From JAFMJV01 sp034436555 (GTDB lineage: Bacteria; Chloroflexota; Limnocylindria; Limnocylindrales; CSP1-4), in NCBI GenBank assembly GCA_034436555.1, contig DAOTUU010000035.1:42087-106086 (forward strand): DNA of 64,000 nucleotides, read 5' to 3'. Under the pieces are notes generated by a model that saw nothing but the letters and a program-made list of their open reading frames with translations, did no database searches and was not told where the DNA came from. Positions 1 through 8,255 of this stretch are shown here, piece by piece (the first letter of the stretch is position 1; every line of letters begins with the position of its first letter). The position numbers and the translations under genes were made by a program.

Positions 1-689
1 TCGGCGGGCTGGATCGCCCTGGTCGCGGCACCGGGGCCGATGAGCGCATCGATCGGCACGCTCGCCACGAGGGCGCCCGCGGCGGTCCCGCCCGCGCGCA
101 CCGGCGCCGCGAAGAGGATCGACCGACCGTCCGCGCCGGCATTCTCGATGAGCACGCCCGACCGCATCTCCAGCACCCGCGCGAGGTCCCGATCGCGGCC
201 CGCCAGGAGCGCGGCGGCACCCGCCGGATCCCCGCCCACGGCGACGCGCGCACGGCCCGACGCGTCGATCAGGGCCACCGATCCGGCGTGGTCGGCGAGG
301 GCGGCGTTGACCGCGCCGAGCGCGCCGCGAGCCCTCTGGACGACCGCCGCGGAGGCTCGCGGATCGGCAAGCACGCGCGCGAGCGGTGCGTCGGCGGCGC
401 CACGGGCGACGACATCCTGGCCGCGCACGAACGCATCGGCGAGCATGCCCGCGGTGGCCGCGTCGGTGGCATCAGGTCGCGAGCCCGGTGGGGCCAGGGC
501 CACGCTCAGGAGCGCCGCGCCCAGGACGATGGGCAGGATCAGCAGCAGCAGCAGCGGCAGTCGGCGCGCGGCAGCAGGCGCGGGAGACGCGGTCGTACGT
601 TGGGATGCGGGCGGATTCCCGGGCTTGGCGCGCGATCGCACCTTCGAACGCTCCTCTCGGTCGGGGCGTGGCAGGGAGGTCCGAGGCAT
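1..689 (-). CDS. Membrane-anchored sensor-type protein, N-terminal part (runs off left edge)
   Basis: An open frame with no stop reaches the left edge; 229 residues are visible from the ATG at 689. A basic, Pro/Ala-rich cytoplasmic N-terminus of about 43 residues is followed by one strongly hydrophobic helix (about residues 46-66, starting LPLLLLLILP). After it comes a soluble region rich in Ala/Val/Asp with segments such as VALIDASGRARVAVGG and RSILFAAPVRAGG. Those resemble the extracytoplasmic single-Cache type sensor domains of histidine kinases, cyclases and chemoreceptors. The output domain lies outside the window, so the class of signalling protein cannot be told. The gene is divergent from the regulator at 988. 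Confidence 0.6.
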   Translation of the reverse strand, partial: MPRTSLPRPDREERSKVRSRAKPGNPPASQRTTASPAPAAARRLPLLLLLILPIVLGAALLSVALAPPGSRPDATDAATAGMLADAFVRGQDVVARGAADAPLARVLADPRASAAVVQRARGALGAVNAALADHAGSVALIDASGRARVAVGGDPAGAAALLAGRDRDLARVLEMRSGVLIENAGADGRSILFAAPVRAGGTAAGALVASVPIDALIGPGAATRAIQPA

Positions 690-864
690 CACACCACGCC
701 CGGGGGCGCCCGACGATGGGCCGGACGTCCCAGATGCCTGCGCCGATCCGGGGGTACCGATGGCCCAGGGGCCCAGTCCAGCGGTCGCCCCGACGCGCGA
801 CGCCCCCCGGCCGTCGATGGTCCCCGACGGTGGCGGACAGCGACGGGCGGGTGATCCGCGCCAT

Positions 865-911
865 TTGACAGCCCGCGCCATTTGACAGCCCGAGCGGGCT
901 CCCTCCACAAT
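865..911 (+). promoter_or_regulatory. Sigma70-like promoter with tandemly duplicated -35 element
   Basis: A 17-bp unit (CGCGCCATTTGACAGCC) is repeated head to tail, giving perfect TTGACA hexamers at 865-870 and 882-887. The second is followed after 18 bp by CACAAT (906-911), a 4/6 match to the -10 consensus. A start site near 918 would serve the regulator at 988. The rest of 690-864 and 912-987 holds no recognisable gene. Confidence 0.5.
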
Positions 912-987
912 GCGGCCGTCCCGGGGACCATGCGGGACCCAGATTTGCCTAGATTCTCCGCACCTCGATAGTCTCCAAGGAGTTCGG

Positions 988-1638
988 ATGCCCCCGGAAC
1001 GTCCCGCGCCAACCGGCGCCGACCTCCTGTCCCTGGGGCCCGCCAGTCGCCTGGTGGGGGTCGATCCCGACACCCTCCGACGCTGGGCGGACGACGGGCG
1101 GGTCGATGTGTCCGTCACACCCGGCGGGCACCGCCGCTTCCAGCGTCGCTCCCTGGAACGGCTCCTGCGTGCCGGCACGGACGAGCGCCCGACGCTCGCA
1201 CGCCTGGGGGGGACGCCGCAGCGACTCACCGCGGCGTATCGCCGGACGTACCGGACCACGCGAGCCGCGGTGCCGGACCCGGTGCGGGCGGTCCCCGAGG
1301 ACGACCGACCGGCGTGGCGGGACTCCGGGCGCGACCTGGTGGCCGCGCTGGTGCGCCATCTCGACGCCTCCGATGCGCACGAGCGGGCGGCGGCGCTCGC
1401 GGAGGCGTCTCGGGGTGCGGCGTCCCAGGGTGCGCGCCTGGCCCGTTCAGGCAGCAGCCTGACCGACGCCGTCGCCCTGTTCGTGGCCGCCCGCCAGCCG
1501 TTCCTGAGCGAGATCGGCAGCCTGGGCAAGCGGCGCGCCATGGATGCCCGGCAGCTGGCGGACCTGTTCAGCGCGGCGTCCACTGCGCTGGATGCGTGCC
1601 TCCTGCGGTTCATCGAGGGTCACCGCTCGGCGACCTGA
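988..1638 (+). CDS. MerR/excisionase-type HTH regulator with C-terminal helical sensor-like domain
   Basis: The product has 216 aa. The ATG at 988 is chosen because AAGGAG (977-982) lies just upstream; an open frame reaching back to 910 has no such signal. Residues about 13-60 form a MerR/excisionase-like winged helix (GVDPDTLRRWADDGRV, then TPGGHRRF, the usual wing of this family). Residues about 115-210 are helical and end in a stretch like the N-terminal domains of RsbR/RsbRD-type regulators, which is a tentative reading. It lies 37 bp ahead of the hemin-type transporter genes on the same strand and is probably cotranscribed with them, so it may control iron or heme uptake. The signal it senses is unknown. 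Confidence 0.7.
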   Translation: MPPERPAPTGADLLSLGPASRLVGVDPDTLRRWADDGRVDVSVTPGGHRRFQRRSLERLLRAGTDERPTLARLGGTPQRLTAAYRRTYRTTRAAVPDPVRAVPEDDRPAWRDSGRDLVAALVRHLDASDAHERAAALAEASRGAASQGARLARSGSSLTDAVALFVAARQPFLSEIGSLGKRRAMDARQLADLFSAASTALDACLLRFIEGHRSAT

Positions 1639-1675
1639 CCGCCACATCCCCAGTCCCCCCAAGGAGATCGAACCC

Positions 1676-2644
1676 GTGCGTTCCCACCCTGCCCGCCTCG
1701 TCGCGGGCATCACCGCCGTGGCCCTCACGCTCGTGCCGGCGACCATCGTCGCGCAGAGCCCTGCCGGGTCACCGACCGCCGGATCGCCGACGGCCGCGTC
1801 GCCGGCCGTGGCCATCACCGTCACGGACGCGGACGGCAACCCCGTGACGATCGGCGACACCTCGAGGGTCGTGACCCTGGGTGGCGTCATCACCGAGACC
1901 GCGTTCGCGCTCGGCGCCGGCGACCAGATCGTGGGCGTCGACGCATCGAGCACCCAGGCCCACGACCAGGCGTCCACGAGGACGGTCGTGCCCTACTACC
2001 GGATGCTCTCCGCGGAGCCCGTGATCGCGCTCGGCCCCACGCTCGTGCTGGGCACCGATGAGGTCGGTCCGGCCGATGTCGTGCAGCTCATCAGGGACGC
2101 GGGCGTGCCGACGCTGCTGCTGCCCCAGGAGCTGACCACGGACGGCACCGTCGCGCTCATCACCGCCGTGGGCCGGGCGCTCGGTCGGGACGCGGAGGCG
2201 GCCGCGCTCATCGAGACCCTCCACGCCGACCTGGCAGCGGCCAGGGACCTCGTGGCGGGCGCCACCGCGTCGCCCACGGTGATGTTCCTGCTGCTGCCGC
2301 CGGGCGCCCCCCTGCTCGTGTCGGGCACCGGCACCGAGGCGGACACGATGATCGGCCTCGCGGGGGCCACCAACGCGGTCAGCGCGTTCCCCGGCTACGT
2401 GCCGCTCACGCCGGAGGCCGCCGTCGCGGCCGCGCCCGAGATCATCCTGACCACGACCGCCTCGCTCGAGGCGGCGGGCGGCATCGACGGGCTCCTGGCG
2501 CTGCCCGGGATCTCGGACACGCCGGCGGGCGCGGCCAGGGCGATCGTGGCGATGGACGACCTGGAGCTGCTCAGCTTCGGCCCGCGCACCGGCCAGGCGA
2601 TCGCCGCCCTGGCGGTCCAGCTGCACCCGGAGCTCGCCCGGTAG
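1676..2644 (+). CDS. hmuT: Hemin/iron-type ABC transporter substrate-binding protein
   Basis: The 322-aa protein starts at GTG 1676, preceded by AAGGAG (1661-1666); this start gives a clean signal peptide (RLVAGITAVALTLVPATIVAQS). The mature part begins with VTIGDTSRVVTLGGVITETAFALGAG, split here as the typical opening of the periplasmic-binding fold used by HmuT/BtuF-type proteins, then a second lobe with TVMFLLLPPG and a long connecting helix. Members of the family bind heme or chelated metal outside the membrane and pass it to an FecCD permease. The permease and ATPase follow immediately. Heme is the likely substrate by family resemblance, but siderophore or cobalamin cannot be excluded. 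Confidence 0.8.
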   Translation: MRSHPARLVAGITAVALTLVPATIVAQSPAGSPTAGSPTAASPAVAITVTDADGNPVTIGDTSRVVTLGGVITETAFALGAGDQIVGVDASSTQAHDQASTRTVVPYYRMLSAEPVIALGPTLVLGTDEVGPADVVQLIRDAGVPTLLLPQELTTDGTVALITAVGRALGRDAEAAALIETLHADLAAARDLVAGATASPTVMFLLLPPGAPLLVSGTGTEADTMIGLAGATNAVSAFPGYVPLTPEAAVAAAPEIILTTTASLEAAGGIDGLLALPGISDTPAGAARAIVAMDDLELLSFGPRTGQAIAALAVQLHPELAR

Positions 2645-2762
2645 CCGGGCGACGCCACGCCGCGTCCGGGACGAGAACCACCTGAGCGGTCCGGCGCCGG
2701 TCCCCGCGGCCGGCATCCCCGCAGCTCGACGGGTCGCCGCCATCCGGCGGCGGCGCGTCGGC

Positions 2763-3809
2763 ATGCTCGTCGTGGCCCTGGTCCTGGCGATGGCCCTGTC
2801 GCTCGCGCTGGGTGCCGTGACCATCGATCCGGTGGCCATCGTGGGCATCCTCGCCGACCGGCTGGGGCTCACGGGTGTCTCGACGTTCGAGCCGCAGCAG
2901 GCATCGGTGCTCACCGGGATCCGGCTGCCTCGGGTCGTGCTGGGAGCGCTCGTGGGCGCAGCCCTGGGCCTTGCCGGTGCGGGCATGCAGGGCCTGTATC
3001 GAAGCTCGCTGGCGGACCCCGCGCTCGTGGGCATCGGCGCGGGCGCAGCCCTGGGCGCCGCGATCGGCATCGTGGTGGCGCTCCTGGCGGGCGCCGCGGC
3101 CGTGTCCGGCGTCACCGCGGGCGGCAGCGACCTGGGGATCGCGGGAACGCTCGCACCGGTGCTGCTGGCGATCGCGGGTGCGGTGGTCGCGAGCGGGCTC
3201 ATCCATCGCGTGGCGTCCGCGTCCGGCCGGACCATCGTCGCCGCGATGCTGCTGGGCGGCATCGCGCTCGATGCCCTGTTCGGGGCGCTGACCGGACTGG
3301 TGGTGCTGGCGACGCGCAATCCCCAGCTGCGTGACGTCTCGTTCTGGACGCTGGGCGGCCTGACCGGCGCCACCTGGCGGGCCGTCGCGATCCTGGTGGT
3401 GGTGCTCATCCCGGTGGTGATGCTGCTGTGGCGCGCCGGTCCGGGCCTGGATGCGCTGTCCCTGGGGCACGCGGGCGCGGGTCATCTGGGCGTGGACGTG
3501 CGGCGCCAGGCGCGCCTCGTGCTCGTGCTCGTCGCGGTCCTGGTGGGCGTGGCGGTCAGCCAGGCGGGGGTCATCGCGTTCGTCGCGCTCGTCACGCCCA
3601 TCGCGGCGCGCCGGCTGCTCGGCGCCTCCGCCCGCTCCGTCGTCGTCGGGTCGGCGCTCCTGGGCGCCACCGTCCTCGTGCTCGCCGACCTCGTGGCCCG
3701 GATGGTCGTGTCGCCCGCGGAGGCGCCGGTCGGGCTGGTCACCGCGATCGCGGGTGCGCCGATGTTCCTGTGGCTGCTGATGCGCGACCGGGGGGCACTC
3801 GCGCGATGA
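2763..3809 (+). CDS. hmuU: FecCD-family ABC transporter permease
   Basis: The 348-aa integral membrane protein has about nine or ten hydrophobic helices. FecCD-family hallmarks are visible: RLPRVVLGALVGAALGLAG near residue 55, LYRSSLADPALVGIGAGAALG around residue 80, and GVIAFVALVTPIAARRL near residue 265. It would form the membrane channel of the importer, with HmuT delivering substrate and HmuV supplying ATP hydrolysis. The ATG at 2763 starts within the first helix and misses the usual basic N-terminus. An in-frame CTG at 2682 would add 27 residues (SGPAPVPAAGIPAARR and a run of Arg), so the true start may be there. The stop overlaps the hmuV start (ATGA). Confidence 0.85.
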   Translation: MLVVALVLAMALSLALGAVTIDPVAIVGILADRLGLTGVSTFEPQQASVLTGIRLPRVVLGALVGAALGLAGAGMQGLYRSSLADPALVGIGAGAALGAAIGIVVALLAGAAAVSGVTAGGSDLGIAGTLAPVLLAIAGAVVASGLIHRVASASGRTIVAAMLLGGIALDALFGALTGLVVLATRNPQLRDVSFWTLGGLTGATWRAVAILVVVLIPVVMLLWRAGPGLDALSLGHAGAGHLGVDVRRQARLVLVLVAVLVGVAVSQAGVIAFVALVTPIAARRLLGASARSVVVGSALLGATVLVLADLVARMVVSPAEAPVGLVTAIAGAPMFLWLLMRDRGALAR

Positions 3810-4642
3810 CCCTGCGTGCGTGCGGCGTCGTGGTGCGGGCGGGCGGCGCGACCCTGCTCGAGGGCGTGGACATCACGGTCGAGGCGGGCGAGGTCGTCGC
3901 GATCGTGGGCCCCAACGGCGCGGGCAAGTCGACGCTTCTCCGAGCGCTCGCCGGCGACCGGCCGGTCGACGCGGGATCGGTCGAGATGGACGGTCGTCCG
4001 CTGCGGTCCTGGTCACTCGCGGAACGGGCGCTCCGCCGCGCGGTCGTGGGCGCCGACGACGAGCCGGTGTTCTCGTGGCGGGTCGCGGAGCTCGTGACGC
4101 TCGGCCGGATCCCGCAGCACGGCGGGAACCCGGGTCCGCGGGACCACGCCATCGTGGCCCGGCTCCTCGCGGACGTTGACGCGCGGCACCTGGCGGACCG
4201 GGTCCACGCCACGCTGTCGAGCGGCGAGCGGCAGCGGGTCGCGCTCGCGCGGGCCCTCGCCCAGGTCTGGCCAGCCGCCCTCGCGCCCGAAGTCCCGTGG
4301 CCGGGGCCCGGATCGCGCACGGTGGACCCGGCCCCGGCCTGGCTGCTGCTGGACGAGCCGACTTCGAACCTGGACCTGCGCCACCAGGCGATGACGCTCC
4401 GACTGCTGCGCGCCCGGGCGGCACAGGGCGCGGGCGTGCTCATCGTGCTCCATGACCTCAACCTTGCCGCCGCCCATGCGGACCGCATCGTGGTCCTCGC
4501 CGCGGGTCGGGTCGCCGCGGTCGGCGCTCCGGACGAGATCCTCCGGCCGGAGCTGCTGGATCGCGTGTTCGAGGTGCCGATGCTCCTCCTCCGCCATCCT
4601 GACCTGCCCCATCCGCTGGCCGTCCCGGCGCCCGAGGGTTGA
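3806..4642 (+). CDS. hmuV: Hemin-type ABC transporter ATP-binding protein
   Basis: This 278-aa ABC ATPase starts at the ATG overlapping the permease stop by four bases. It has Walker A GPNGAGKST near residue 35, signature LSSGERQRVALARAL near residue 135, Walker B WLLLDEPTSNLD near residue 180 and an H-loop in VLHDLNLA. An insertion of about 25 residues rich in Pro/Gly (from PAALAPEVPWPG) sits between signature and Walker B, as in some HmuV proteins. Together with hmuT and hmuU it makes a complete importer. The operon has no heme oxygenase or receptor in view. Confidence 0.88.
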   Translation: MTLRACGVVVRAGGATLLEGVDITVEAGEVVAIVGPNGAGKSTLLRALAGDRPVDAGSVEMDGRPLRSWSLAERALRRAVVGADDEPVFSWRVAELVTLGRIPQHGGNPGPRDHAIVARLLADVDARHLADRVHATLSSGERQRVALARALAQVWPAALAPEVPWPGPGSRTVDPAPAWLLLDEPTSNLDLRHQAMTLRLLRARAAQGAGVLIVLHDLNLAAAHADRIVVLAAGRVAAVGAPDEILRPELLDRVFEVPMLLLRHPDLPHPLAVPAPEG

Positions 4643-4696
4643 CGCCCTCGCGGCTGGGTGGGTCGACCGTCGGGGTGATGGGTCGGTCCGACCGCC

Positions 4697-4732
4697 GGGG
4701 CTCCGGGGGCGGGCGGGGCTCCGGGGGCGGGC
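4697..4732. repeat. 18-bp perfect tandem duplication
   Basis: Two identical copies of GGGGCTCCGGGGGCGGGC occur head to tail, followed by a partial third (GGGGC), in the 143-bp gap between hmuV and the PhzF gene. The strand is extremely G-rich and could form a G-quadruplex. No clear promoter is seen in this gap. Confidence 0.8.
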
Positions 4733-4785
4733 GGGGCGCCGGGTGGTCCCCCGCCGGCCCGCCCGCGCCCTACCATGGACGTGAC

Positions 4786-5778
4786 ATGACCCGACGATTT
4801 CGATTCCGCCAGGTGGACGTGTTCACCGACCGACCGCTCGCGGGCAACCCGCTGGCCGTGTTCCCGGAGGCCGACGACCTGTCCGACGACGAGATGCAGG
4901 CGCTCGCGCGCGAGATGAACGTCAGCGAGACGGTGTTCGTCCTCTCGCCCACGCCGCAGGGCGCGGCCGAGGGGGCCGCGTACCGCCTGCGCATCTTCAC
5001 GCCGGGCATGGAACTGCCGTTCGCGGGCCATCCGTCGGTGGGCACCGCGTGGCTGCTCGCGACGGAGGGGCGCTTCCCGGTCCAGGCGCCCGTGACCACG
5101 GTGCACCAGGAGCTGCCCATCGGCGTGCTGCCGCTCTCGATCGCCGTCGGCGCGGGTGACCCGCCGGTCATCGGCGACGTGACCATGACCCACGACGTCC
5201 CGGAGCGCTACCACGACCTCGATGACGACGAGACCGAGGAGCTCGCCGAGGCGCTGGAGGTCGCCGCCTCCGAGATCGGCTGGCCGGCGATCGCGCGGAC
5301 GCGGGGACGCGGACGCGGTCTGCCGGCGACGCCCGCGGTCATCTCCACGGGCCTGCCGCACCTCATCATCCCGTTCCGCGACCGTGCGGTGATGATGGAC
5401 GTGGACCACGAGCGCAGGGCATACGTCGCCGAGCTGACCGACGCCTACGACTGCGACAGCGCGGCGCTCGTCGCGCCCGGGTCGTCCGGTGCCATCGCGG
5501 GTGCGGAGGTGAGCGTCCGGCTGTTCGACTCCGCCTCCATGCGCATCGAGGCGGATCCGGCGACCGGTGCCGCGGCCGGCCCCATCGCGGTCTACCTGGG
5601 CCAGGTGGCCGGCTGTCGGGACATGACGTTCCGGGTGGTGGTCGAGCAGGGGGCGGAGCTGGGGCGGCCCAGCCGCCTCGTGGCCGAGGCCGACTTCGAC
5701 GACCACGGACGCGCCGTCGCCGCCCGGGTCGCCGGGTCCACGGTCCCGGTCATCGAGGGCTGGGTGACGCTCCCGTGA
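4786..5778 (+). CDS. PhzF-family isomerase/epimerase
   Basis: The 330-aa product has the PhzF fold signatures: the N-terminal VDVFTDRPLAGNPLAVF, the catalytic-Glu region NVSETVFVL at about residue 45, and LRIFTPGMELPFAGHPSVGTA at about residue 70, each a hallmark of this diaminopimelate-epimerase-like family. Members isomerise small metabolites such as trans-2,3-dihydro-3-hydroxyanthranilate, but most genomic copies have unknown substrates and there is no phenazine cluster here. The ATG at 4786 was chosen because homology begins at once (RFRQVDVFTD); frame-open sequence upstream is the low-complexity repeat. Its stop overlaps the next small gene by four bases. Confidence 0.85.
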   Translation: MTRRFRFRQVDVFTDRPLAGNPLAVFPEADDLSDDEMQALAREMNVSETVFVLSPTPQGAAEGAAYRLRIFTPGMELPFAGHPSVGTAWLLATEGRFPVQAPVTTVHQELPIGVLPLSIAVGAGDPPVIGDVTMTHDVPERYHDLDDDETEELAEALEVAASEIGWPAIARTRGRGRGLPATPAVISTGLPHLIIPFRDRAVMMDVDHERRAYVAELTDAYDCDSAALVAPGSSGAIAGAEVSVRLFDSASMRIEADPATGAAAGPIAVYLGQVAGCRDMTFRVVVEQGAELGRPSRLVAEADFDDHGRAVAARVAGSTVPVIEGWVTLP

Positions 5779-6044
5779 CCCGTCCGCGCCCGGAGGAGGC
5801 GCAGCCGCCCGGGCCATCGACCCCCCAGGCGGAGGAGCGGACGCCAGGTGCGCTGCGCCCCGTGCAGGGCGAGTCGGTCGCGGCCGCGGTCGGGTCGTTC
5901 ATGGCGGGCATCGAGCAGCAGGTGTTCCAGCGTCGACCGCCCGCCATCGAGCTCGTGCGCGAGACGCAGCCCGTGCGCGGCACCAGCGGCGAGGGCCTGG
6001 AGATCACGATCAGCCTGCCCGGACCGACGCGCCCGGATCCGTGA
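5775..6044 (+). CDS. Small hypothetical protein, 89 aa
   Basis: It starts with GTG overlapping the PhzF stop (GTGA). The protein is Pro-rich and disordered at the start, then has an amphipathic stretch (SVAAAVGSFMAGIEQQVFQ) and a short strand-like end (GLEITISLPGP). No family is recognised. The tight overlap and codon use similar to its neighbours support it being translated, but its length leaves room for doubt. Confidence 0.5.
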   Translation: MTRPRPEEAQPPGPSTPQAEERTPGALRPVQGESVAAAVGSFMAGIEQQVFQRRPPAIELVRETQPVRGTSGEGLEITISLPGPTRPDP

Positions 6045-6115
6045 GCGCGGCCGATCGGGTACCCTGAGGCCTCCCGGCCCGCGGTCCGCGGCGCCGGCAC
6101 GCGAAGGAGAGCCCG

Positions 6116-6622
6116 TTGCCCAAGCAGTACGACCGCCCGTTCGCCCAGACCGTCGACGCGTCGAAGACGTACACCGCCACCATCGCCACGACCGCCGGCT
6201 CGATGACCGTCCAGCTGTTCCCCAAGGACGCGCCGCGCACCGTCAACAACTTCGTGAACCTGGCGCGCGAGGGCTTCTACGACGGCGTCATCTTCCACCG
6301 CGTCATCAGCGGCTTCATGATCCAGGGCGGCGATCCCACGGGCACCGGGCGCGGCGGACCGGGCTACCGCTTCGATGACGAGCCGGTCAAGCGACGCTAC
6401 CTGCGCGGCACGCTGGCGATGGCGAACGCCGGACCGAACACGAACGGGTCGCAGTTCTTCGTCATGCACGCCGATTACTCGCTGCCCCCGAACTACACCA
6501 TCTTCGGCAAGCTCAGCGAGGGCGAGGAGATCGTGGACGCGATCGCCACCGCGGCGACCGGCGCCCAGGACCGGCCGGTGGATCCGGTGAGCATCACCGG
6601 CATCACCATCACGGAGGCCTGA
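6116..6622 (+). CDS. Cyclophilin-type peptidyl-prolyl cis-trans isomerase
   Basis: The 168-aa product starts at TTG 6116, preceded by AAGGAG (6103-6108). Cyclophilin core motifs are in order: TVNNFVNLAREGFYDGVIFHRVISGFMIQ split across the active site (Arg in FHRV), GGDPTGTGRGGPGY, the NAGPNTNGSQFF loop, and FGKLSEGEEIVDAI. There is no signal peptide, so it acts in the cytoplasm on proline peptide bonds during folding. It is shorter than periplasmic PpiA proteins. A probable terminator hairpin follows at 6643, ending this transcription unit. Confidence 0.93.
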   Translation: MPKQYDRPFAQTVDASKTYTATIATTAGSMTVQLFPKDAPRTVNNFVNLAREGFYDGVIFHRVISGFMIQGGDPTGTGRGGPGYRFDDEPVKRRYLRGTLAMANAGPNTNGSQFFVMHADYSLPPNYTIFGKLSEGEEIVDAIATAATGAQDRPVDPVSITGITITEA

Positions 6623-6642
6623 GCGTCGTCCCGGAGTCGAGG

Positions 6643-6674
6643 AAGGGCGCCCGGCCATGTCGCCGGACGCCCTT
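6643..6674. terminator. Terminator-like hairpin between convergent genes
   Basis: Arms of 13 bases (AAGGGCGCCCGGC at 6643-6655 and GCCGGACGCCCTT at 6662-6674) pair with one G-U type mismatch around a 6-base loop. No T-run follows, but the position 20 bases after the cyclophilin gene and before the convergent amidohydrolase gene fits a terminator. Confidence 0.55.
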
Positions 6675-6774
6675 CGGTGCGGCCGAGGTGATCGGGACCT
6701 GGCCGGTGGGAGCGAGCGATCGTCGCTCCGGAGCGTGCCGGAGGCTCATGAGAGGGGCCTGAGAGCAGGCACCG

Positions 6775-8142
6775 TCATGGCCCGCGCGGCAGCCACGCGC
6801 CGCGCGGCTCGCCGTGCAGCTCCCCCTCGCGCATCACGACGCGGCCGCGCAGCACGGTGAGCACCGGACCGCCGCGCGTGGCCATGCCCTGGAACGGGGT
6901 CACCGACGCGCGCCCGTGGAGCGCGTCCTCTTCGATGCGCCCCTCGCGGTCCGGGTCCACCAGGACCACGTCCGCATCCGCGCCCACCCCCAGGTGGCCC
7001 TTGCGCGGCCACAGTCCCCAGGCACGCGCGGGTCCCTCCGACGTGGCCCCCACGAGCCGCTCCAGCGTGATCCGCCCAGCGTGGACTCCGTGCGTCAGGA
7101 ACACCGCGAGGGATGTCTCCACCCCCGCGTATCCCGACACCGACCGCCAGATGTCGTCGTGGAGCTTCTCCTCGCGGGTGTGCGGCGAATGGTCCGTGGC
7201 GATGCTCGTGACGGCGCCGCGCGCGAGTCCGTCCAGCAGCGCGTCCGCGTGCCCCTCCGCGCGCGCCCGGATGGGCGGGTTGATGCGCATCCGGGCGCCC
7301 AGGCGGGGCATCTCCTCCGCGCCCAGGAAGCAGTGCTGCGGTCCCACCTCGCAGGTGATGTCGGCACCCCGCGCCCGCCACGCCTCCACGGTCGCAAGCC
7401 CCTCCGCGGAACTGAGGTGGAAGATGTGGATGGGACACCGCGTGCGCAGCGCGAACAGCGCCATCCGGCCCACCGACTCCTCCTCGGCGAGGGCGGGCCG
7501 GGCGTCCAGGTGGGCGAGCGGGTCGGTGCGACCGGCTGCCCGCACACGCGCCGTGTGGTGCGCCACGATCGCGCCGTTCTCCGCGTGGAACCCGAGCCGC
7601 ATGCCGAGGTCGCGGACCGTCGCCAGCGCGTCCAGGATCGCGCCGTCGGAGGGCGCGTCGATGCCGCCCGTGGTGGGTCCCAGGAACGCCTTGAAGCCCA
7701 CCACCAGGCCCGCCCGTGCCATCGGCGCAAGGGCATCCCGGTTCGCCTCGGTGACCACGCCGATGAGCCCCACGTCGCACCAGCTCGCACCCAGGGCACG
7801 CGAGCGCTTCAGCCGCGCGTGGCCCACGGAGTCGGTCGGCGGGTCGGTGTTGGGCATGTCCAGGACCGTGGTCACGCCCCCCATCACCGCCGCATGGCTC
7901 CCGGACCCGAAGTCCTCCTTCCAGGTGAAGCCCGGGTCGCGGAAGTGGACGTGCCCGTCCACGATGCCCGGCATCACCAACAGGCCGCCGGCGTCCACGG
8001 TCTCGCGCGCCGCGACGCCGACGGACCCGGGTGCCAGCTGGGCCACGATCCGGCCATCGCGGACCGCGAGGTCCATGCGCCTCCGGCCGATGGACGACAC
8101 CACGGTTCCGCCGCGGATGAGCAGGTCGGCGGCGAGTGGCAT
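6775..8142 (-). CDS. Dihydroorotase-like cyclic amidohydrolase
   Basis: The 455-aa metal-dependent amidohydrolase has the dihydroorotase/allantoinase hallmarks: VDGHVHFRDPG (metal-binding HxH) near residue 62, KEDFGSGSHAAVMGGVTTV and DMPNTDPPT right after, GFKAFLG with the carboxylated-Lys candidate near residue 150, HAENGAIV near residue 187, HIFHLSS near residue 240, and TDHSPHTREEK (metal Asp) near residue 310. MPNT with RDPG favours a dihydroorotase over an allantoinase. No other pyrimidine gene is near, so a hydantoinase-type role is possible. It is transcribed alone on the minus strand and is convergent with the cyclophilin. Confidence 0.8.
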   Translation of the reverse strand: MPLAADLLIRGGTVVSSIGRRRMDLAVRDGRIVAQLAPGSVGVAARETVDAGGLLVMPGIVDGHVHFRDPGFTWKEDFGSGSHAAVMGGVTTVLDMPNTDPPTDSVGHARLKRSRALGASWCDVGLIGVVTEANRDALAPMARAGLVVGFKAFLGPTTGGIDAPSDGAILDALATVRDLGMRLGFHAENGAIVAHHTARVRAAGRTDPLAHLDARPALAEEESVGRMALFALRTRCPIHIFHLSSAEGLATVEAWRARGADITCEVGPQHCFLGAEEMPRLGARMRINPPIRARAEGHADALLDGLARGAVTSIATDHSPHTREEKLHDDIWRSVSGYAGVETSLAVFLTHGVHAGRITLERLVGATSEGPARAWGLWPRKGHLGVGADADVVLVDPDREGRIEEDALHGRASVTPFQGMATRGGPVLTVLRGRVVMREGELHGEPRGAWLPRGP

Positions 8143-8255
8143 GGTCGGTCCTCCAGGCGCGCGAGGGGCGGGCGCTCATCGTATGCCGCCAGGCGCGCCG
8201 AGGGACGGGCTAGACTCGCCCCACCGCCCCACCGCCCCACCGCACGGAGTTCCCG

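Noticed and set aside
40..885. 281-codon plus frame at the left edge
   Set aside because: The minus strand here gives a protein with a clear transmembrane helix and sensor-like domain; the plus frame is Ala/Arg/Ser low complexity.
1769..3409. 546-codon minus frame opposite hmuT and hmuU
   Set aside because: Antisense shadow without any domain; the plus strand holds a full binding protein and permease.
3739..5817. 692-codon minus frame opposite hmuV and the PhzF gene
   Set aside because: Low-complexity antisense reading; both plus-strand genes have clear family motifs.
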